From: Ereboglobus luteus
GTDB taxonomy: Bacteria; Verrucomicrobiota; Verrucomicrobiia; Opitutales; Opitutaceae
DNA length: 64,000 nt
Assembly (NCBI RefSeq): GCF_003096195.1
Contig: NZ_CP023004.1
Coordinates: 1,716,501 to 1,780,500, forward strand
Reading direction: 5' to 3'
In this document: piece after piece, positions 14,275 to 24,371 of the stretch
Layout of the letters: each line of letters opens with the position of its first letter
Numbering within the stretch: position 1 is the stretch's first letter
Program-made: the position numbers and the translations under genes
The notes under the pieces: generated by a model
The model's input: only the letters and a program-made list of their open reading frames with translations
Database searches by the model: none
What the model was told of the DNA's origin: nothing

Positions 14275-14847
14275 TTATGTCGAATATTTCTTCACCAACT
14301 TCGTGTAATCTTTGAATGCCGGGTGCTCGGTGGTGCCCACCACGCTGTAGAAGATGGTTTCCGAGGGGAGGGCGTAGGCACCGAGGCGGATCAGGGCGGC
14401 GAGGGCTTCGCGGGCGTCGTCGGGGCGGCGGGCGCTTAGGCAGTCGGTGAGGAGCGTGACTTGCAGGTCGCTGTTGATGGCGTCGAGCGCGGTTTGATAG
14501 ACGCAGATCGGGGTCTCGATGCCGCAGAGGATGAGGTGCTCGACTTTGTGTTTTTCGAGGAGGGTTTCGCGGATGCCGTCGTCGGCCAGCGCGGAGAAGG
14601 TGTTTTTGGCGAGTTGCTGCGGTTTGCGGCGCGTGCCTCCGGCGGCGGCTTTTAGGAATTGCGGCGCGGTGGGGCCGAGTTTTTGCGGGACTTGCTCGGT
14701 GAAGGCAACGGGGATGCCGAGCAGGCGCGCGGCTTCGATGGCGAATTCGCAGCGCGAGGAAAGTCGCCCGGCGTCGGGCATGGCTTTCAGGAAGATATCT
14801 TGCAGGTCGATGCAGAGCAGGAGGGCGCCGGGGATGGGGGAAGACAT
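14275..14847 (-). CDS. Isochorismatase-family cysteine hydrolase
   Basis: A 190-residue protein with the Asp-Lys-Cys triad of the family: D14 in LCIDLQD, K81 in AKNTFSAL and C115 in CGIETPICV, where the cis-peptide before the Cys is typical. Members hydrolyse isochorismate, nicotinamide or carbamoyl compounds. The short form without a carrier domain resembles YcaC-like hydrolases, and the substrate cannot be told. It lies 28 bases downstream of the membrane protein's start on the same strand. Confidence 0.8.
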   Translation of the reverse strand: MSSPIPGALLLCIDLQDIFLKAMPDAGRLSSRCEFAIEAARLLGIPVAFTEQVPQKLGPTAPQFLKAAAGGTRRKPQQLAKNTFSALADDGIRETLLEKHKVEHLILCGIETPICVYQTALDAINSDLQVTLLTDCLSARRPDDAREALAALIRLGAYALPSETIFYSVVGTTEHPAFKDYTKLVKKYST

Positions 14848-14886
14848 GGAGGAGAGGATGGAGGAGGCGGGAGGAATCGGAATTGA

Positions 14887-14988
14887 TTAACCACGGAGGA
14901 CACGGATGAGCACGGAGAGGTGGAAAGGCAGAGTTCTTTTTTCTATTCGGGACTCTGTGTCTCTCCGTGCTCTCTGTGGTTAATTTTT
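14887..14988. repeat. Inverted repeat between pgi and the hydrolase
   Basis: TTAACCACGGAGGACACGGA with extension is mirrored by CTCTCCGTGC and CTGTGGTTAA at the right end. Related ACCACGGA/CACGGAT sequence occurs around 33880-33960. It is a dispersed repeat that may also act as a terminator for pgi. Confidence 0.6.
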
Positions 14989-14993
14989 TGCTA

Positions 14994-16562
14994 TCAGAGC
15001 CGATACTTGGATTTGAAGGGGTTTATGTTGGCCTTCTTTTTGACGGCTTTGTTGGCGGCGAGGTGCTCCAGGATTTTGAATGCGAGCTCGGGATCGCCGC
15101 CGACTTGCGCGGCGAGTTGCTCGGCGGTGGCGGGCTTGGCGTCGGGCGCCCGGAGCGCGGCCATGAGTTTTTGCTTGAGGGCGATCACGGCGGTGGCGGC
15201 CTTCTTGCCCGCCTCGACGCCGGGTTGGTGATAGGCGTTGATATTGACCAGGTTCGCGTAGAGGCCGACGGCGCGCTCGTAGAGGGCGATCAACATGCCG
15301 AGTGTGCGCGGGGAGATGTCGGCGACGGTGATCGTGATCGAGTGACGGTCTTTTTCGGTGAGCGCGGCGCGGGTGCCGAGGTAGAAGCCTTGCAGGTAGT
15401 CGCCTGTGGTGATGCCGGGCTCGACCTCGATGGCGGTCTTGGCAGGGCGGTCCTTGAGGACTTCGATGAAGGTGATGAAGAAGTTGTTCACGCCCTCGCG
15501 GAGTTGCTGCACGTAGGCGTGCTGGTCGGTGGAGCCTTTGTTGCCGTAAACGGCGATGCCTTGGTTGACGACGGCGCCGGCGAGGTCGAGTTCCTTGCCG
15601 AGCGACTCCATGACGAGTTGCTGGAGGTAGCGCGAGAAGAGGAGCAGGCGGTCCTTGTAGGGGAGGATGACCATGTCCTTCGCGCCGCGTCCGTCGGTCG
15701 CGTAGTGCCACATGAGGGCGAGGAGGGCGGCGGGGTTGCGCGCGGTGTCGGCGCGGCGGGTGACTTCGTCCATGGCGGCGGCGCCGGCGAGCATGGCGTC
15801 GATGTCGATGCCTTGGAGCGCGGCGGGGAGAAGGCCGACGGCGGAGAGTTCGGAGGTGCGGCCACCGACCCAGTCCCACATGGGGAAGCGGGCGAGCCAG
15901 GCTTCGGCGGTGGCGGTTTGGTCGAGCTTGCTGCCGGCGCCGGTGATGGCGATGAAGTGCTTGGCGTAGTCGAGCTTGGCGGCGCGGAAGGCGGCGGCGG
16001 CCTCGAGCTGGCCGTTGCGGGTTTCGACGGTGCCGCCGGATTTGGAGATGACAATGACGAGGGTGCGGTCGAGGCGGCGGCGGAGCGTGTCGAGCACGTA
16101 GTCGATGCCGTCGGGGTCGGTGTTGTCGAAGAAGTGGATGTCCATTTTGTCGCGGCGGGGCTGGCCGAGGGCGTGCTGGACGAGTTGCGGTCCGAGCGCG
16201 GAGCCGCCGATGCCGACGACGAGCAGGTCGGTGAACTTCTTGCCGGTGGAGCCCTTGATTTCGCCGGAGTGGATTTTGGCGGCGAAGTCCTTAATGGAGG
16301 CGAGGGTGCCGGTGATGGCGTCGCGGAGCTCGGCGGTGGGGGCGAGGGCGGCGTTGCGGAGCCAGTAGTGGCCGACCATGCGGTTTTCGTCGGGATTGGC
16401 GATGGCGCCGCGCTCGAGCTCGGCCATGGCGGCGATGGCGCGCTGCGCGGCGGGTTCCATGTTCGCGAAGAAATCGTCAGGGAACGGGATGCGACTGATG
16501 TCGAGCGAGAGGCCGAGCGAGGCGTTGTTGTAGTAGTATTTTTGGAAGCGTTGCCAGGTCAT
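14994..16562 (-). CDS. pgi: Glucose-6-phosphate isomerase
   Basis: A 522-residue cytoplasmic enzyme that interconverts glucose-6-phosphate and fructose-6-phosphate. SIS-type sugar-phosphate motifs are visible: [23 protein letters not shown], and downstream the catalytic region with [14 protein letters not shown] (Glu/His/Lys-type active site). The length and the Lys-rich end fit the shorter bacterial Pgi subfamily. It is transcribed alone on the minus strand, about 180 bases from holA. Confidence 0.93.
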   Translation of the reverse strand: MTWQRFQKYYYNNASLGLSLDISRIPFPDDFFANMEPAAQRAIAAMAELERGAIANPDENRMVGHYWLRNAALAPTAELRDAITGTLASIKDFAAKIHSGEIKGSTGKKFTDLLVVGIGGSALGPQLVQHALGQPRRDKMDIHFFDNTDPDGIDYVLDTLRRRLDRTLVIVISKSGGTVETRNGQLEAAAAFRAAKLDYAKHFIAITGAGSKLDQTATAEAWLARFPMWDWVGGRTSELSAVGLLPAALQGIDIDAMLAGAAAMDEVTRRADTARNPAALLALMWHYATDGRGAKDMVILPYKDRLLLFSRYLQQLVMESLGKELDLAGAVVNQGIAVYGNKGSTDQHAYVQQLREGVNNFFITFIEVLKDRPAKTAIEVEPGITTGDYLQGFYLGTRAALTEKDRHSITITVADISPRTLGMLIALYERAVGLYANLVNINAYHQPGVEAGKKAATAVIALKQKLMAALRAPDAKPATAEQLAAQVGGDPELAFKILEHLAANKAVKKKANINPFKSKYRL

Positions 16563-16741
16563 GATGAGTGTGGTCTACGAGTTTGCGAGTGGTTTGACAT
16601 GCGGAATGAACCGCGGAATTGAAAGTTTGAGAGTTTGGATGGTGAAAATACAGGAGAAAAGCCGTTTGTTTTTCGGGGCGACACAAGCCGGATTTCAGAC
16701 CTTGCTGAACGCCGGCGCGCTTGATGCGCATTCCGCGTGAA

Positions 16742-17863
16742 CTAGGCGTTTTTGCCGAGGCAGCGGAGGGTCATTTCCCGCAGGACCTGCTCCTGTTCGC
16801 TGGAGCGGCGGATGATTTCCTCGAAGGCGATCAGGAATTCCTGCTGGTTGTCGATGAGATCCTTCATGGACGGAAGCCGCGAGGCGAGGCGGCCGAGATA
16901 CCAGGTGTTTTGGCTGAACAGGTTAAAATTGGTTTTCTCGGTGACGCCGGCGAAGTGGCGTCCGTAGGAATCGGGCGAGGCGAGTTTTTCGAAGGAGGAT
17001 TTGTCGATGCCGTAATTGCCCATGCGCAGGTCGCCGGCATGGACGAGGGCGCGGATTTGAAGCAGCAGGCGGTTGCGGCCTTGAAGCGAACTGATGAGCG
17101 GGCGGGCGTCGCCGCCGTTGAAGAAGTGGCGGTGAATGGCGTCGAGTGTGCGCTGGAGGTTTCCGCTGAAAAATGCCTCGGTGGCCTCGAAGAAATCGCC
17201 CTCGGCGATATTGGGCGTGAGTTCGGCGATGTGGGCTTCCTCGATCACGGTTTCGCCGTCGTTGAGGTAGTTGGCGAGTTTGTGGACTTCCTCGATGAGG
17301 AGGCGCGTGTTGAGGCCGATTTTGGCAAGGAGGAGCGGGAGGGCGTTGGCGCCGAAAGTGACGCCGAGGGTTTGCGCTTCCGCGGTGACAATGGGGGCGA
17401 ATGCCTCGGGCTTGTTCTTGTCGGATGAATCCCCGCCGCAAAGGGTGAAGTCCGCGTTTTTCTCGCACCATTTGTAGAAGCTGCGGCGCTTGTCGATGGG
17501 CGCGGCGGTGATGAGGATGGCGACTTGCCCGGGGTTGTTGGCGGCGAGGATTTCCCGGAGGTTGTCGACTTGGGCGAGCGTTGACTCGGCGCGCCCGGTC
17601 TGGTTGTCGGCGAGGAAGGTGACGTCCTTGAGCCAGACGAGGCGGCGGTCGCCGAACATGGAGATGGTCTGCACACTGTCGCGGAAGCGGTTCACGGCGG
17701 CCTCGACCTCGGCGACGTTGTTGGCGGTGCCGTTGATGATTTCGCGTGAAAACTCGTCGGTGATGGTCGCGGCGATTTCATCGTAGCGCGCCTTGCCTTC
17801 GCGGCTGACGAGAAAATCGTCGGCGCCGCAGATGAAGATAAAGGGTTTGGCGGAAGCTGGCAT
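16742..17863 (-). CDS. holA: DNA polymerase III delta subunit
   Basis: A 373-residue clamp-loader subunit. It has the FICGADDFLVSREGKARYDEI start typical of HolA, a central AAA+ like region without a functional Walker A, and a C-terminal helical collar domain with RPLISSLQGRNRLLLQIRAL. It opens the beta clamp with the gamma/delta-prime proteins. Confidence 0.85.
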   Translation of the reverse strand: MPASAKPFIFICGADDFLVSREGKARYDEIAATITDEFSREIINGTANNVAEVEAAVNRFRDSVQTISMFGDRRLVWLKDVTFLADNQTGRAESTLAQVDNLREILAANNPGQVAILITAAPIDKRRSFYKWCEKNADFTLCGGDSSDKNKPEAFAPIVTAEAQTLGVTFGANALPLLLAKIGLNTRLLIEEVHKLANYLNDGETVIEEAHIAELTPNIAEGDFFEATEAFFSGNLQRTLDAIHRHFFNGGDARPLISSLQGRNRLLLQIRALVHAGDLRMGNYGIDKSSFEKLASPDSYGRHFAGVTEKTNFNLFSQNTWYLGRLASRLPSMKDLIDNQQEFLIAFEEIIRRSSEQEQVLREMTLRCLGKNA

Positions 17864-17959
17864 GTCGTCCCCAAGATGCGAACGGCGGCGCGGGGTAACA
17901 AGAAAGAATCAAGTTTTCGGGCGATTTAATCGCGGGAGGGCGGGGCGCGCCGCGACCGG

Positions 17960-19390
17960 TCAGCCTTTTTTCTTTTTCTTGATTTTGGGTTTGGGCGGCA
18001 CGCGGTTGATCTTCACGTCGACGGCCTCGAAGCCGTCCACATGCTCAAGAATGTTGTCCCGCTGCACTCCGTTGAAAACGCTGTCGCGCACGGTGATGTT
18101 GCTGATGGGCGATTTCGCAAAACCGCGGAGGTAGAAGGCATACGAGCTGGACTGGCTTGTCATGTTTTCGATCACGACATTGCGGAGGACGGGCGTGTGC
18201 GCGCCTTTCGCGCCTTCCTCGTAATTAAAATCGACGTGCACGACGGCGTCGGCGACCTGGCCGACCTGAATGTTGCGGAAGTAGATGTTTTCGATCACAC
18301 CGCCGCGCACGGCGTTTGTTTTGAATCGGAGCGCGCGGTCGAGGTGCGGGCTGTCCATCCGGCAGTTTTCAACAAAGACGTTGCGGCAGCCGCCGGAGAT
18401 TTCGCTGCCGATGGTGACGCCGCCGTGGCCGTCTTTCATCACGCAGTTGCGGATGATGATGTTTTCAGAGGGGACGTTGACGCGGCGTCCGTCGTTGTTG
18501 CGTCCGGACTTGATCGCGATGCAGTCGTCGCCGGTGTCGAAATACACGTCCTCGATGAGCACATCGGCGCACGATTCGGGGTTGCAGCCGTCGTTGTTGT
18601 GGCCGTGGGAGATAATTTTCAGGCCGCGCACGGTTACGTTTTGGCAGAGCACGGGGTTGATTTCCCAGAAGGGCGAGCGGAGGATCGTCACGCCTTCGAT
18701 GAGGATGTTTTTGCAGTTGTAAGGCTGGATGAAGGGCGGGCGGAGGTTTTCGCCCTTGCCGTAGATGCGTTTGCGCGGGTCCATTGTTTCGATGGGCTCG
18801 TCGGCCTGGCGCATGAGGGTGTTGCGGCTGTCGGAGCCAGGCGGCTGGCCGGGCACGCGGTTTTTGGAGAGGTCGTGCATGGCCCACCAAGTGTCGTCGG
18901 TGGCCTGTCCGTCGAGCGTGCCCTTGCCGGTGATGGCGATGTTTTCCTGTCCGTGGGCGTAGATGAGCGGCGAGAAGTTCATGAGCTCGACGCCTTCCCA
19001 GCGCGTGAAAATATTCGGCATGTAGCGGTCGGGGTCGTTGTAAAATAGGAGCGTGGCACCCTCGGCGAGGTGGAGGTTGATGTTGCTTTTGAGGTGAATC
19101 GGTCCGGTGAGAAACGTGCCCGCGGGGACAAGCACCGTGCCTCCGCCGGCGGCGGCGCAGGCGTCGATTGCCTTGCGGATGGCCTCGCTCGAGTCGCCCT
19201 TTCCATCGGCCGTCGCCCCGTATTTGGTTATTGGATACACGCGGTCGGGAAACGAGGGCGCCTTGATGCGCGCGAGAATCTTGGGAACCCCGGCCCAAGG
19301 GTCGGGCGCGCCGCCGGCGGAAACAAAATCGGGCGCGCAGGCCGCGATGAATGCGGCGGCGGCGAGGATGCGTGTGAGGATGTGTTTCAT
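17960..19390 (-). CDS. Glycoside hydrolase family 28 (polygalacturonase-like), secreted
   Basis: A 476-residue protein with an N-terminal signal peptide (about 1-25, ending near CAPDFVSAGG). It has the pectate-lyase-type parallel beta-helix opening YPITKYGATADGKGDSSEAI and the GH28 catalytic set: NNDGCNPES, TGDDCIAIKSG, DGHGGVTIGSE and RFKT. It hydrolyses alpha-1,4-galacturonan oligomers. Together with the CE8 esterase at 20551 and KduI/KduD near 40-41.6 kb it supports pectin use. It ends in a Lys-rich tail. Confidence 0.88.
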   Translation of the reverse strand: MKHILTRILAAAAFIAACAPDFVSAGGAPDPWAGVPKILARIKAPSFPDRVYPITKYGATADGKGDSSEAIRKAIDACAAAGGGTVLVPAGTFLTGPIHLKSNINLHLAEGATLLFYNDPDRYMPNIFTRWEGVELMNFSPLIYAHGQENIAITGKGTLDGQATDDTWWAMHDLSKNRVPGQPPGSDSRNTLMRQADEPIETMDPRKRIYGKGENLRPPFIQPYNCKNILIEGVTILRSPFWEINPVLCQNVTVRGLKIISHGHNNDGCNPESCADVLIEDVYFDTGDDCIAIKSGRNNDGRRVNVPSENIIIRNCVMKDGHGGVTIGSEISGGCRNVFVENCRMDSPHLDRALRFKTNAVRGGVIENIYFRNIQVGQVADAVVHVDFNYEEGAKGAHTPVLRNVVIENMTSQSSSYAFYLRGFAKSPISNITVRDSVFNGVQRDNILEHVDGFEAVDVKINRVPPKPKIKKKKKG

Positions 19391-19420
19391 GGGTGGTTTT
19401 GTTTTTTTGCGAACGGAAAG

Positions 19421-19831
19421 TCAGCCTAGGTTTTTGGGGCCGAAGGCGCGCGGCAGCAAGATGTCGAGCGTTGTGTCGAGGAGGTCGTCGCTGTCACAAA
19501 TGGAGATAACGCGGGCTTGCGGGCCGAATTCGTTGATCACCTGGCGGCACGCGCCGCAGGGCGAGGAGGCGGTTTTTGTGGGCGTGTAAACGACGACGCA
19601 GCGCACCTCGCGCTCGCCTCCCGCGACCGCGGTGAAGATGGCGGTGCGCTCGGCGCAGTTGCACAGGCCGTAGGATGCGTTTTCGACATTGGCGCCGGTG
19701 TAGGTTTTGCCGGAGCCGGCGAGGATTGCCGCCCCGACGGGAAACCCGCTGTATGGGGAGTGGGATTTTTTCGCCGCGGCTCGCGCGAGTTTCTTCAAAC
19801 GCTGCACGGTTGCGGAGGGAATCTTTTTCAT
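19421..19831 (-). CDS. cdd: Cytidine deaminase
   Basis: A 136-residue protein of usual length for tetrameric Cdd. The zinc site is intact: NCAERTA and PCGACRQ, with the catalytic Glu in CAE. It converts cytidine and deoxycytidine to uridine in pyrimidine salvage. The ATG at 19831 matches the family start (SPYSGFPVGAA follows); the frame runs further upstream, but that part overlaps the divergent MscS gene. Confidence 0.92.
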   Translation of the reverse strand: MKKIPSATVQRLKKLARAAAKKSHSPYSGFPVGAAILAGSGKTYTGANVENASYGLCNCAERTAIFTAVAGGEREVRCVVVYTPTKTASSPCGACRQVINEFGPQARVISICDSDDLLDTTLDILLPRAFGPKNLG

Positions 19832-19954
19832 GGGACGAAAAGTGTGAGGTTGGGGAGATGAAAAAACTAAATTAGGACACGTGGCAATTGTTTCCGTATC
19901 GCCCTCAAAAGTCTTGCGCTTTTTCCCCGTCAAGACGTGCTCAATGCAACTCCC

Positions 19955-20551
19955 ATGAACTGGCTCTTCGAACAGTCCACCATTGATGACATCAAACGTG
20001 TTTCGTTGCATATCGTCGGACACCTGCCCAAGGCGCTCGTTTACATAGTATTCATCACGGTATTGTATTTCATCGCCAAGCGGCTGCTGCTCTTTTTGTC
20101 GATGCGCACCAGCGCCACGTTTGCCGAGCCCATGCGGCGCGCGACCAAGTATTTTTTTGTTTTTGTCGGCGTGATCGCCGTGTTCGGCGCGTTCGAGGCC
20201 GACCTCGGCAGCCTTTGGGCGATGATCGGCACGGTGGCCGCGCTGATCGCCGTCGGGTTTGTCGCCATGTGGAGCGTGCTCAGCAATCTTTCGTGCACCG
20301 TGCTGATTTTGTTTTTCCGGCCGTTCGAGGTTGGCGACGATATTGAGTTCACCGATCCCGCCGGATTGCGCGGCAAGGTCATCAACCTTAATTTTGCCTA
20401 CACGACATTGCAGGACGACGAGGGTCGCCTGATCCAGATTCCAAACAACCTCTTCTTTCAACGCATCGTAAAACGCCGCCCCGGGGGCAAGGTTGTCGAG
20501 ACCACGCTGGCCGAGCAACTTTACAAGGACGAACACCACAAGGAGGGCTGA
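19955..20551 (+). CDS. Small MscS-type mechanosensitive channel
   Basis: 198 residues with three transmembrane helices (about 20-42, 63-83, 90-115) and then the MscS beta domain (FFRPFEVGDDIEFTDPAGLRGKVINLNFAYTTL). The C-terminal alpha/beta part of E. coli MscS is missing, as in other minimal MscS-like proteins. Its stop overlaps the start of the next gene by one base, so the two are translationally coupled. A GTG at 19937 is an alternative start. Confidence 0.8.
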   Translation: MNWLFEQSTIDDIKRVSLHIVGHLPKALVYIVFITVLYFIAKRLLLFLSMRTSATFAEPMRRATKYFFVFVGVIAVFGAFEADLGSLWAMIGTVAALIAVGFVAMWSVLSNLSCTVLILFFRPFEVGDDIEFTDPAGLRGKVINLNFAYTTLQDDEGRLIQIPNNLFFQRIVKRRPGGKVVETTLAEQLYKDEHHKEG

Positions 20552-21558
20552 TGGCGCGAGGTTTTTTGCAGCGCATGCGTCCGGCCGCCGTCATCCTGTT
20601 TGCGCTGGCCGGCCTTGCAACGATGCCGGCGAAGGGCGGCGCAAAAAAAGCCGACGCAATCGTCGCCGCCGACGGCTCCGGCGACTACAGGACGGTGCAG
20701 GAGGCCATCAATAAAACCCCGCAGACAACCTCGCGCGACAATCCCTGGATTATCCTCGTCAAACCCGGCGACTACAATGAGACCGTTTACATCCAGCGCG
20801 AGAAACGCGGTGTGCGGCTCGTCGGCGAGGACGCGGCCACCACGCGCATCACCCATAACCTCAATGCCGGCGCGCTCGGCGCGAACGGCATGCCGCTCGG
20901 CACATTTCGCACTGCCACGCTCCATCTCGACGCGGACGATTTCACAATCGAAAACCTCACGATCGAAAACAGCGCCGGCAACACGGGACAGGCGCTCGCC
21001 ATTCGCGTGGACGGCGACCGCGCCGTGTTTCGCGGCTGCCGATTTCTCGGTTACCAGGACACGGTGTTCATCAATCGCGGGCGCCAGTATTTTGAGAACT
21101 GCGAGATCACGGGCGCGGTCGATTTTATATTCGGGGGCGCGACGGCGTGGTTCGAGAACTGCGACATCGTCTGCCTCCGTAACAGTTACATCACCGCGGC
21201 GAGCACGCCGAAAGAAAGCGTGCACGGCTACGTTTTTTCGCGCTGCCGCGTGACTGCCGCGAGCCCCGGAATCAAAACGCATCTCGGGCGCCCCTGGCGC
21301 ATGCACGCCGCGACGGTGTTTATGAATTGCGAATTCGCCGACTGCATTCGTCCCGAAGGCTGGCAAAAATGGAACGTCGCCGATCCGGCGGGGACTGTTC
21401 GTTACGCCGAGTATCGCAACACCGGCCCCGGCGCCGCGACCAGCGGGCGTGTGTCGTGGTCGAGACAACTTACCGATGCCGAGGCCGTCGCAATCACAAT
21501 CCACGCCGTGCTCGGCGGCACGGATAATTGGGAGCCGCGGAAACAGAGGAAGGACTGA
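20551..21558 (+). CDS. Pectinesterase, carbohydrate esterase family 8, secreted
   Basis: A 335-residue protein with a signal peptide (about 1-30). It has the CE8 motifs in order: GDYNETV, QALAIRVDGDR, GYQDTVF with the catalytic Asp, VDFIFGGA with the second Asp, and LGRPW with the Arg. It removes methyl esters from pectin so that polygalacturonases such as the GH28 enzyme at 17960 can act. It overlaps the MscS-like gene by one base. Confidence 0.92.
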   Translation: MARGFLQRMRPAAVILFALAGLATMPAKGGAKKADAIVAADGSGDYRTVQEAINKTPQTTSRDNPWIILVKPGDYNETVYIQREKRGVRLVGEDAATTRITHNLNAGALGANGMPLGTFRTATLHLDADDFTIENLTIENSAGNTGQALAIRVDGDRAVFRGCRFLGYQDTVFINRGRQYFENCEITGAVDFIFGGATAWFENCDIVCLRNSYITAASTPKESVHGYVFSRCRVTAASPGIKTHLGRPWRMHAATVFMNCEFADCIRPEGWQKWNVADPAGTVRYAEYRNTGPGAATSGRVSWSRQLTDAEAVAITIHAVLGGTDNWEPRKQRKD

Positions 21559-21587
21559 AGGGCTGAAAGACTGAAGATCTGAAGGAA

Positions 21588-21621
21588 TGGTTTCGGCTCA
21601 CCGGGACGGTTCGCCCTACCA
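21588..21621. repeat. Single arm of the GTAGGGCGAAC repeat family
   Basis: TTTCGGCTCACCGGGACGGT continuing to TCGCCCTACC is one arm of the inverted repeats seen at 12503 and 34945. A solo arm suggests decay or a different element end. Confidence 0.6.
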
Positions 21622-21641
21622 GGGCGGCGCGAGCGACGCCT

Positions 21642-22793
21642 CTATTTCAAAAATCCGCGCACGATTTCGTAGAGTTCCTCGGATTCGAGAAGGAAGGAGT
21701 CGTGGCCGAGGTCGGTGGTGATTTCTGCGTAGCTGGCGCGCTTGCCTTCGCGGAGCAGGGCGAGGACGATTTCACGGTTTTGCTCCGGGGGGAACAACCA
21801 GTCGCTCGTGAAGCCGACGACGAGTGTTTCGGCCTCGATTTTCTCGAAGGCTTTTTCGAGCGAACCGTGGGCCTCGGCGAGATCGAAGTGGTCGATGGCG
21901 CGGGTGATGTAGAGATAGGAGTTCGCGTCGAAACGATTGATGAAGGCCTCGCCCTGGTAGCGCAGGTAGCTTTCGACCTCGAACTGCGCGTCGAATGTGT
22001 AGGCGGCGGTGGAGCTTTCGGCGGCGGTGCGCTTGCGCCCGAACTTGCGGTCCATGCTCGCGTCGGAGACGTAGGTGATGTGCGCCATCATGCGCGCGAT
22101 GGCGAGCCCCACGCGCGGGCCTCCGTTTTTGGGATAGTCGCCGTGGTTCCAGTCGCGATCCTGCATGATGGCCTGGCGTCCGACTTCGTTGAAGCCGATG
22201 CCTTGCGCGCTTTCGCGGGCGGTGGTGGCCATGGGCAGGAGTTTGCGAACAAAGGCGGGATATTCAATGCCCCATTGGAGGACTTGCATGCCGCCCATCG
22301 AGCCGCCGATCACGGCGTAGAGCGATTCGATGCCGAGGGAGTCGATCAGGCGTTTTTGCGCGCGCACCATGTCGCGGATGGTGACAAAGGGAAACGTCAT
22401 GCCGAACACGCGGCCCGTTTGCGGGTTGATCGTGGAGGGGCCGGTCGAGCCCTGGCAGCCGCCGAGGCAGTTGGAGCAGATGACAAACCAGTGGTTGGTG
22501 TCGACCGCTTTGCCGGGGCCGATGAGGTTGTTCCACCAGCCGGGCTTGCGGTCGGCGAGGGTGTGGATGCCGGCGCTGTGGTGATCGCCGCTGAGTGCGT
22601 GGCAGATGAGGATGGCGTTGTCGCGCGCGGGGTTGAGGCGTCCGTAGGTTTCGTAGCGGAGCGTGAAGCCGGGGAGTTTCTGGCCGCTTTCAAAAACAAA
22701 CTCGCCGGTCGAAACAAAATCGCGCGGCTGCACGATCCCGACTTCCCCGGGTTCGGCGCGTTCGATTGTGTTTTTGCCAGCGGCGTCGTTCAT
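21642..22793 (-). CDS. metX: Homoserine O-acetyltransferase
   Basis: A 383-residue alpha/beta hydrolase. The nucleophile is S165 in GGSMGGMQ, the oxyanion part lies in HALSGDHH, the acidic residue is in TSDWLFPP and the His in LGHDSFLL near the C terminus. These features and the length match MetX, which acetylates homoserine for methionine synthesis. Homoserine succinyltransferase specificity cannot be excluded from sequence alone, but the family fits MetX. Confidence 0.9.
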   Translation of the reverse strand: MNDAAGKNTIERAEPGEVGIVQPRDFVSTGEFVFESGQKLPGFTLRYETYGRLNPARDNAILICHALSGDHHSAGIHTLADRKPGWWNNLIGPGKAVDTNHWFVICSNCLGGCQGSTGPSTINPQTGRVFGMTFPFVTIRDMVRAQKRLIDSLGIESLYAVIGGSMGGMQVLQWGIEYPAFVRKLLPMATTARESAQGIGFNEVGRQAIMQDRDWNHGDYPKNGGPRVGLAIARMMAHITYVSDASMDRKFGRKRTAAESSTAAYTFDAQFEVESYLRYQGEAFINRFDANSYLYITRAIDHFDLAEAHGSLEKAFEKIEAETLVVGFTSDWLFPPEQNREIVLALLREGKRASYAEITTDLGHDSFLLESEELYEIVRGFLK

Positions 22794-22838
22794 GTTGTGC
22801 GTGCGGGTTTTTCGGGAGTCGAAAAACGGGCGCTTGGT

Positions 22839-23897
22839 TTATGCCATCCATTCAAACGAAAATAGCAAGTGCGCGAGTCGCATCAGGCCGTAGCCGATCA
22901 GCCCCGTCACCGGTATGGTGAGCACCCAGGCCCAGACGATGCGCCCGACGATGCCCCACTTGACCGCGCTGAAACGCTTCACCGAGCCGACGCCCATGAT
23001 CGAGGTCGAGATGACATGCGTGGTCGAGAGCGGCACGCCGAAATGCGTGGCGGTTTCGATGACCATGGCGGCGGTTGTCTCGGCGGCGAAGCCGTTTATG
23101 GGCTGAAGTTTTACCATCTTGTGGCCCATGGTTTTGATGATGCGCCAGCCGCCCGCGGCGGTGCCGGCGGCCATGGTGAGCGCGCAGGCGATGATGACCC
23201 AGGTGTGCACTTCCATCGTCTCGACGCGCAGGAACGAGAGCCATTCGGGCAGGTCCTTGAACGCGCCTGTTTGCGTGCCGGTGAGGAGCGCGAGGGTGAC
23301 GATGCCCATGGTTTTTTGCGCGTCGTTGGAGCCATGGCTGAAACCCATCCACGCGGCGCTCATCACCTGGAGTTTTCCGAAAATCATGTTGATAAAGCGC
23401 GGTCGCACGCGGCTCAACGCCTTGTAAAGCGTGAACATGACGATCGCCGCCACCACAAACCCGACGCACGGCGCGATCAACATGGGGCCGACGACCTTGG
23501 GCCAAAGGCCGGTGGCCCAGTGGAGCACGCTCCAGTCGCCGTGCGTGGAGGCGAGCGCCGCGCCGCAGAGCCCGCCGATGAGCGCGTGGCTGGAGCTCGA
23601 CGGCAGGCCGAGCCACCAGGTGAAGACGTTCCAAAAAATCGCGCCGAGCAGTGCGCAGAGCACCGTGGGCATCGCGATCACGCTGGTGTCCACGATTCCC
23701 GCGCCGATTGTCTTCGCCACGCTGGTGCCCATGATGAGCGCGCCGGCGAGGTTCATGACGGTGGCCAGCAGGATCGCCTGGCGGGGCGTGAGCACCTTGG
23801 TGGAGACGACTGTGGCGATGGAGTTGGCGGTGTCGTGGAAGCCGTTGATGTATTCAAAGGCGAGCGCAGTCAGCAGGACGATCAGGAAAAGAGTCAT
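22839..23897 (-). CDS. PiT-family inorganic phosphate transporter (copy 1)
   Basis: 352 residues with about ten transmembrane helices and the family signatures FEYINGFHDTANSIATVVST near the start and GFSHGSNDAQKTMG in the middle. It takes up phosphate with cations. It shares a highly similar C-terminal part at DNA level with the second copy at 27364-28434. No PhoU-like partner is adjacent, unlike copy 2. Confidence 0.9.
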   Translation of the reverse strand: MTLFLIVLLTALAFEYINGFHDTANSIATVVSTKVLTPRQAILLATVMNLAGALIMGTSVAKTIGAGIVDTSVIAMPTVLCALLGAIFWNVFTWWLGLPSSSSHALIGGLCGAALASTHGDWSVLHWATGLWPKVVGPMLIAPCVGFVVAAIVMFTLYKALSRVRPRFINMIFGKLQVMSAAWMGFSHGSNDAQKTMGIVTLALLTGTQTGAFKDLPEWLSFLRVETMEVHTWVIIACALTMAAGTAAGGWRIIKTMGHKMVKLQPINGFAAETTAAMVIETATHFGVPLSTTHVISTSIMGVGSVKRFSAVKWGIVGRIVWAWVLTIPVTGLIGYGLMRLAHLLFSFEWMA

Positions 23898-24371
23898 GTG
23901 GGATCGTGGCGAGTGTGATGGTGCGGAAAAAATGCGATAAAGACATGAATTGAATTCGAATCGCTGGAGAATTTCACGCAGATTCGCGGGTAAGAGAAAA
24001 AATTCAGGGGGGCGGCTTTTTGAACACGGCTTTTGAAGATGGCATGGCGGAATGGCTCCGGGTTAAGGGCGTTTGTCGTCTGAAGGGCGGTGCGGATATT
24101 TTTTCTGTGCAGTTTTAACGCATTGGGACGCGACGAATTATGCCGCGTCGGGGTTTTGCTCCAAGCGACAGTCCGCCATGGTTGCGCCGCTTTGGCTTGG
24201 CGCCATTCCGTCCTGACTCCTTCAAAATTTCTCCTCCTTACCATCCCATGCCATTTCAATTTTTTCGCCCGGCGTCCGGAAATAAAATCGTTGACTGTCT
24301 CAAATAATCTGATGAATGAGGCGCCTTTTTTTTAATTAACGCTCATTAAGCAAGTCATGCACGCAAAGAGA
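23898..24371. other. Divergent intergenic region between PiT and TetR genes
   Basis: No gene is seen. A TTGACT hexamer at 24291-24296 could be part of a promoter for the tetR gene, and a TTAATTAACGCTCATTAA stretch just upstream of the coding region could hold its own operator, but neither has a clear partner. Confidence 0.35.

Noticed and set aside
14967-16622. 551-codon plus-strand frame opposite pgi
   Set aside because: Gly/Val/Glu-rich shadow of the pgi gene on the other strand.
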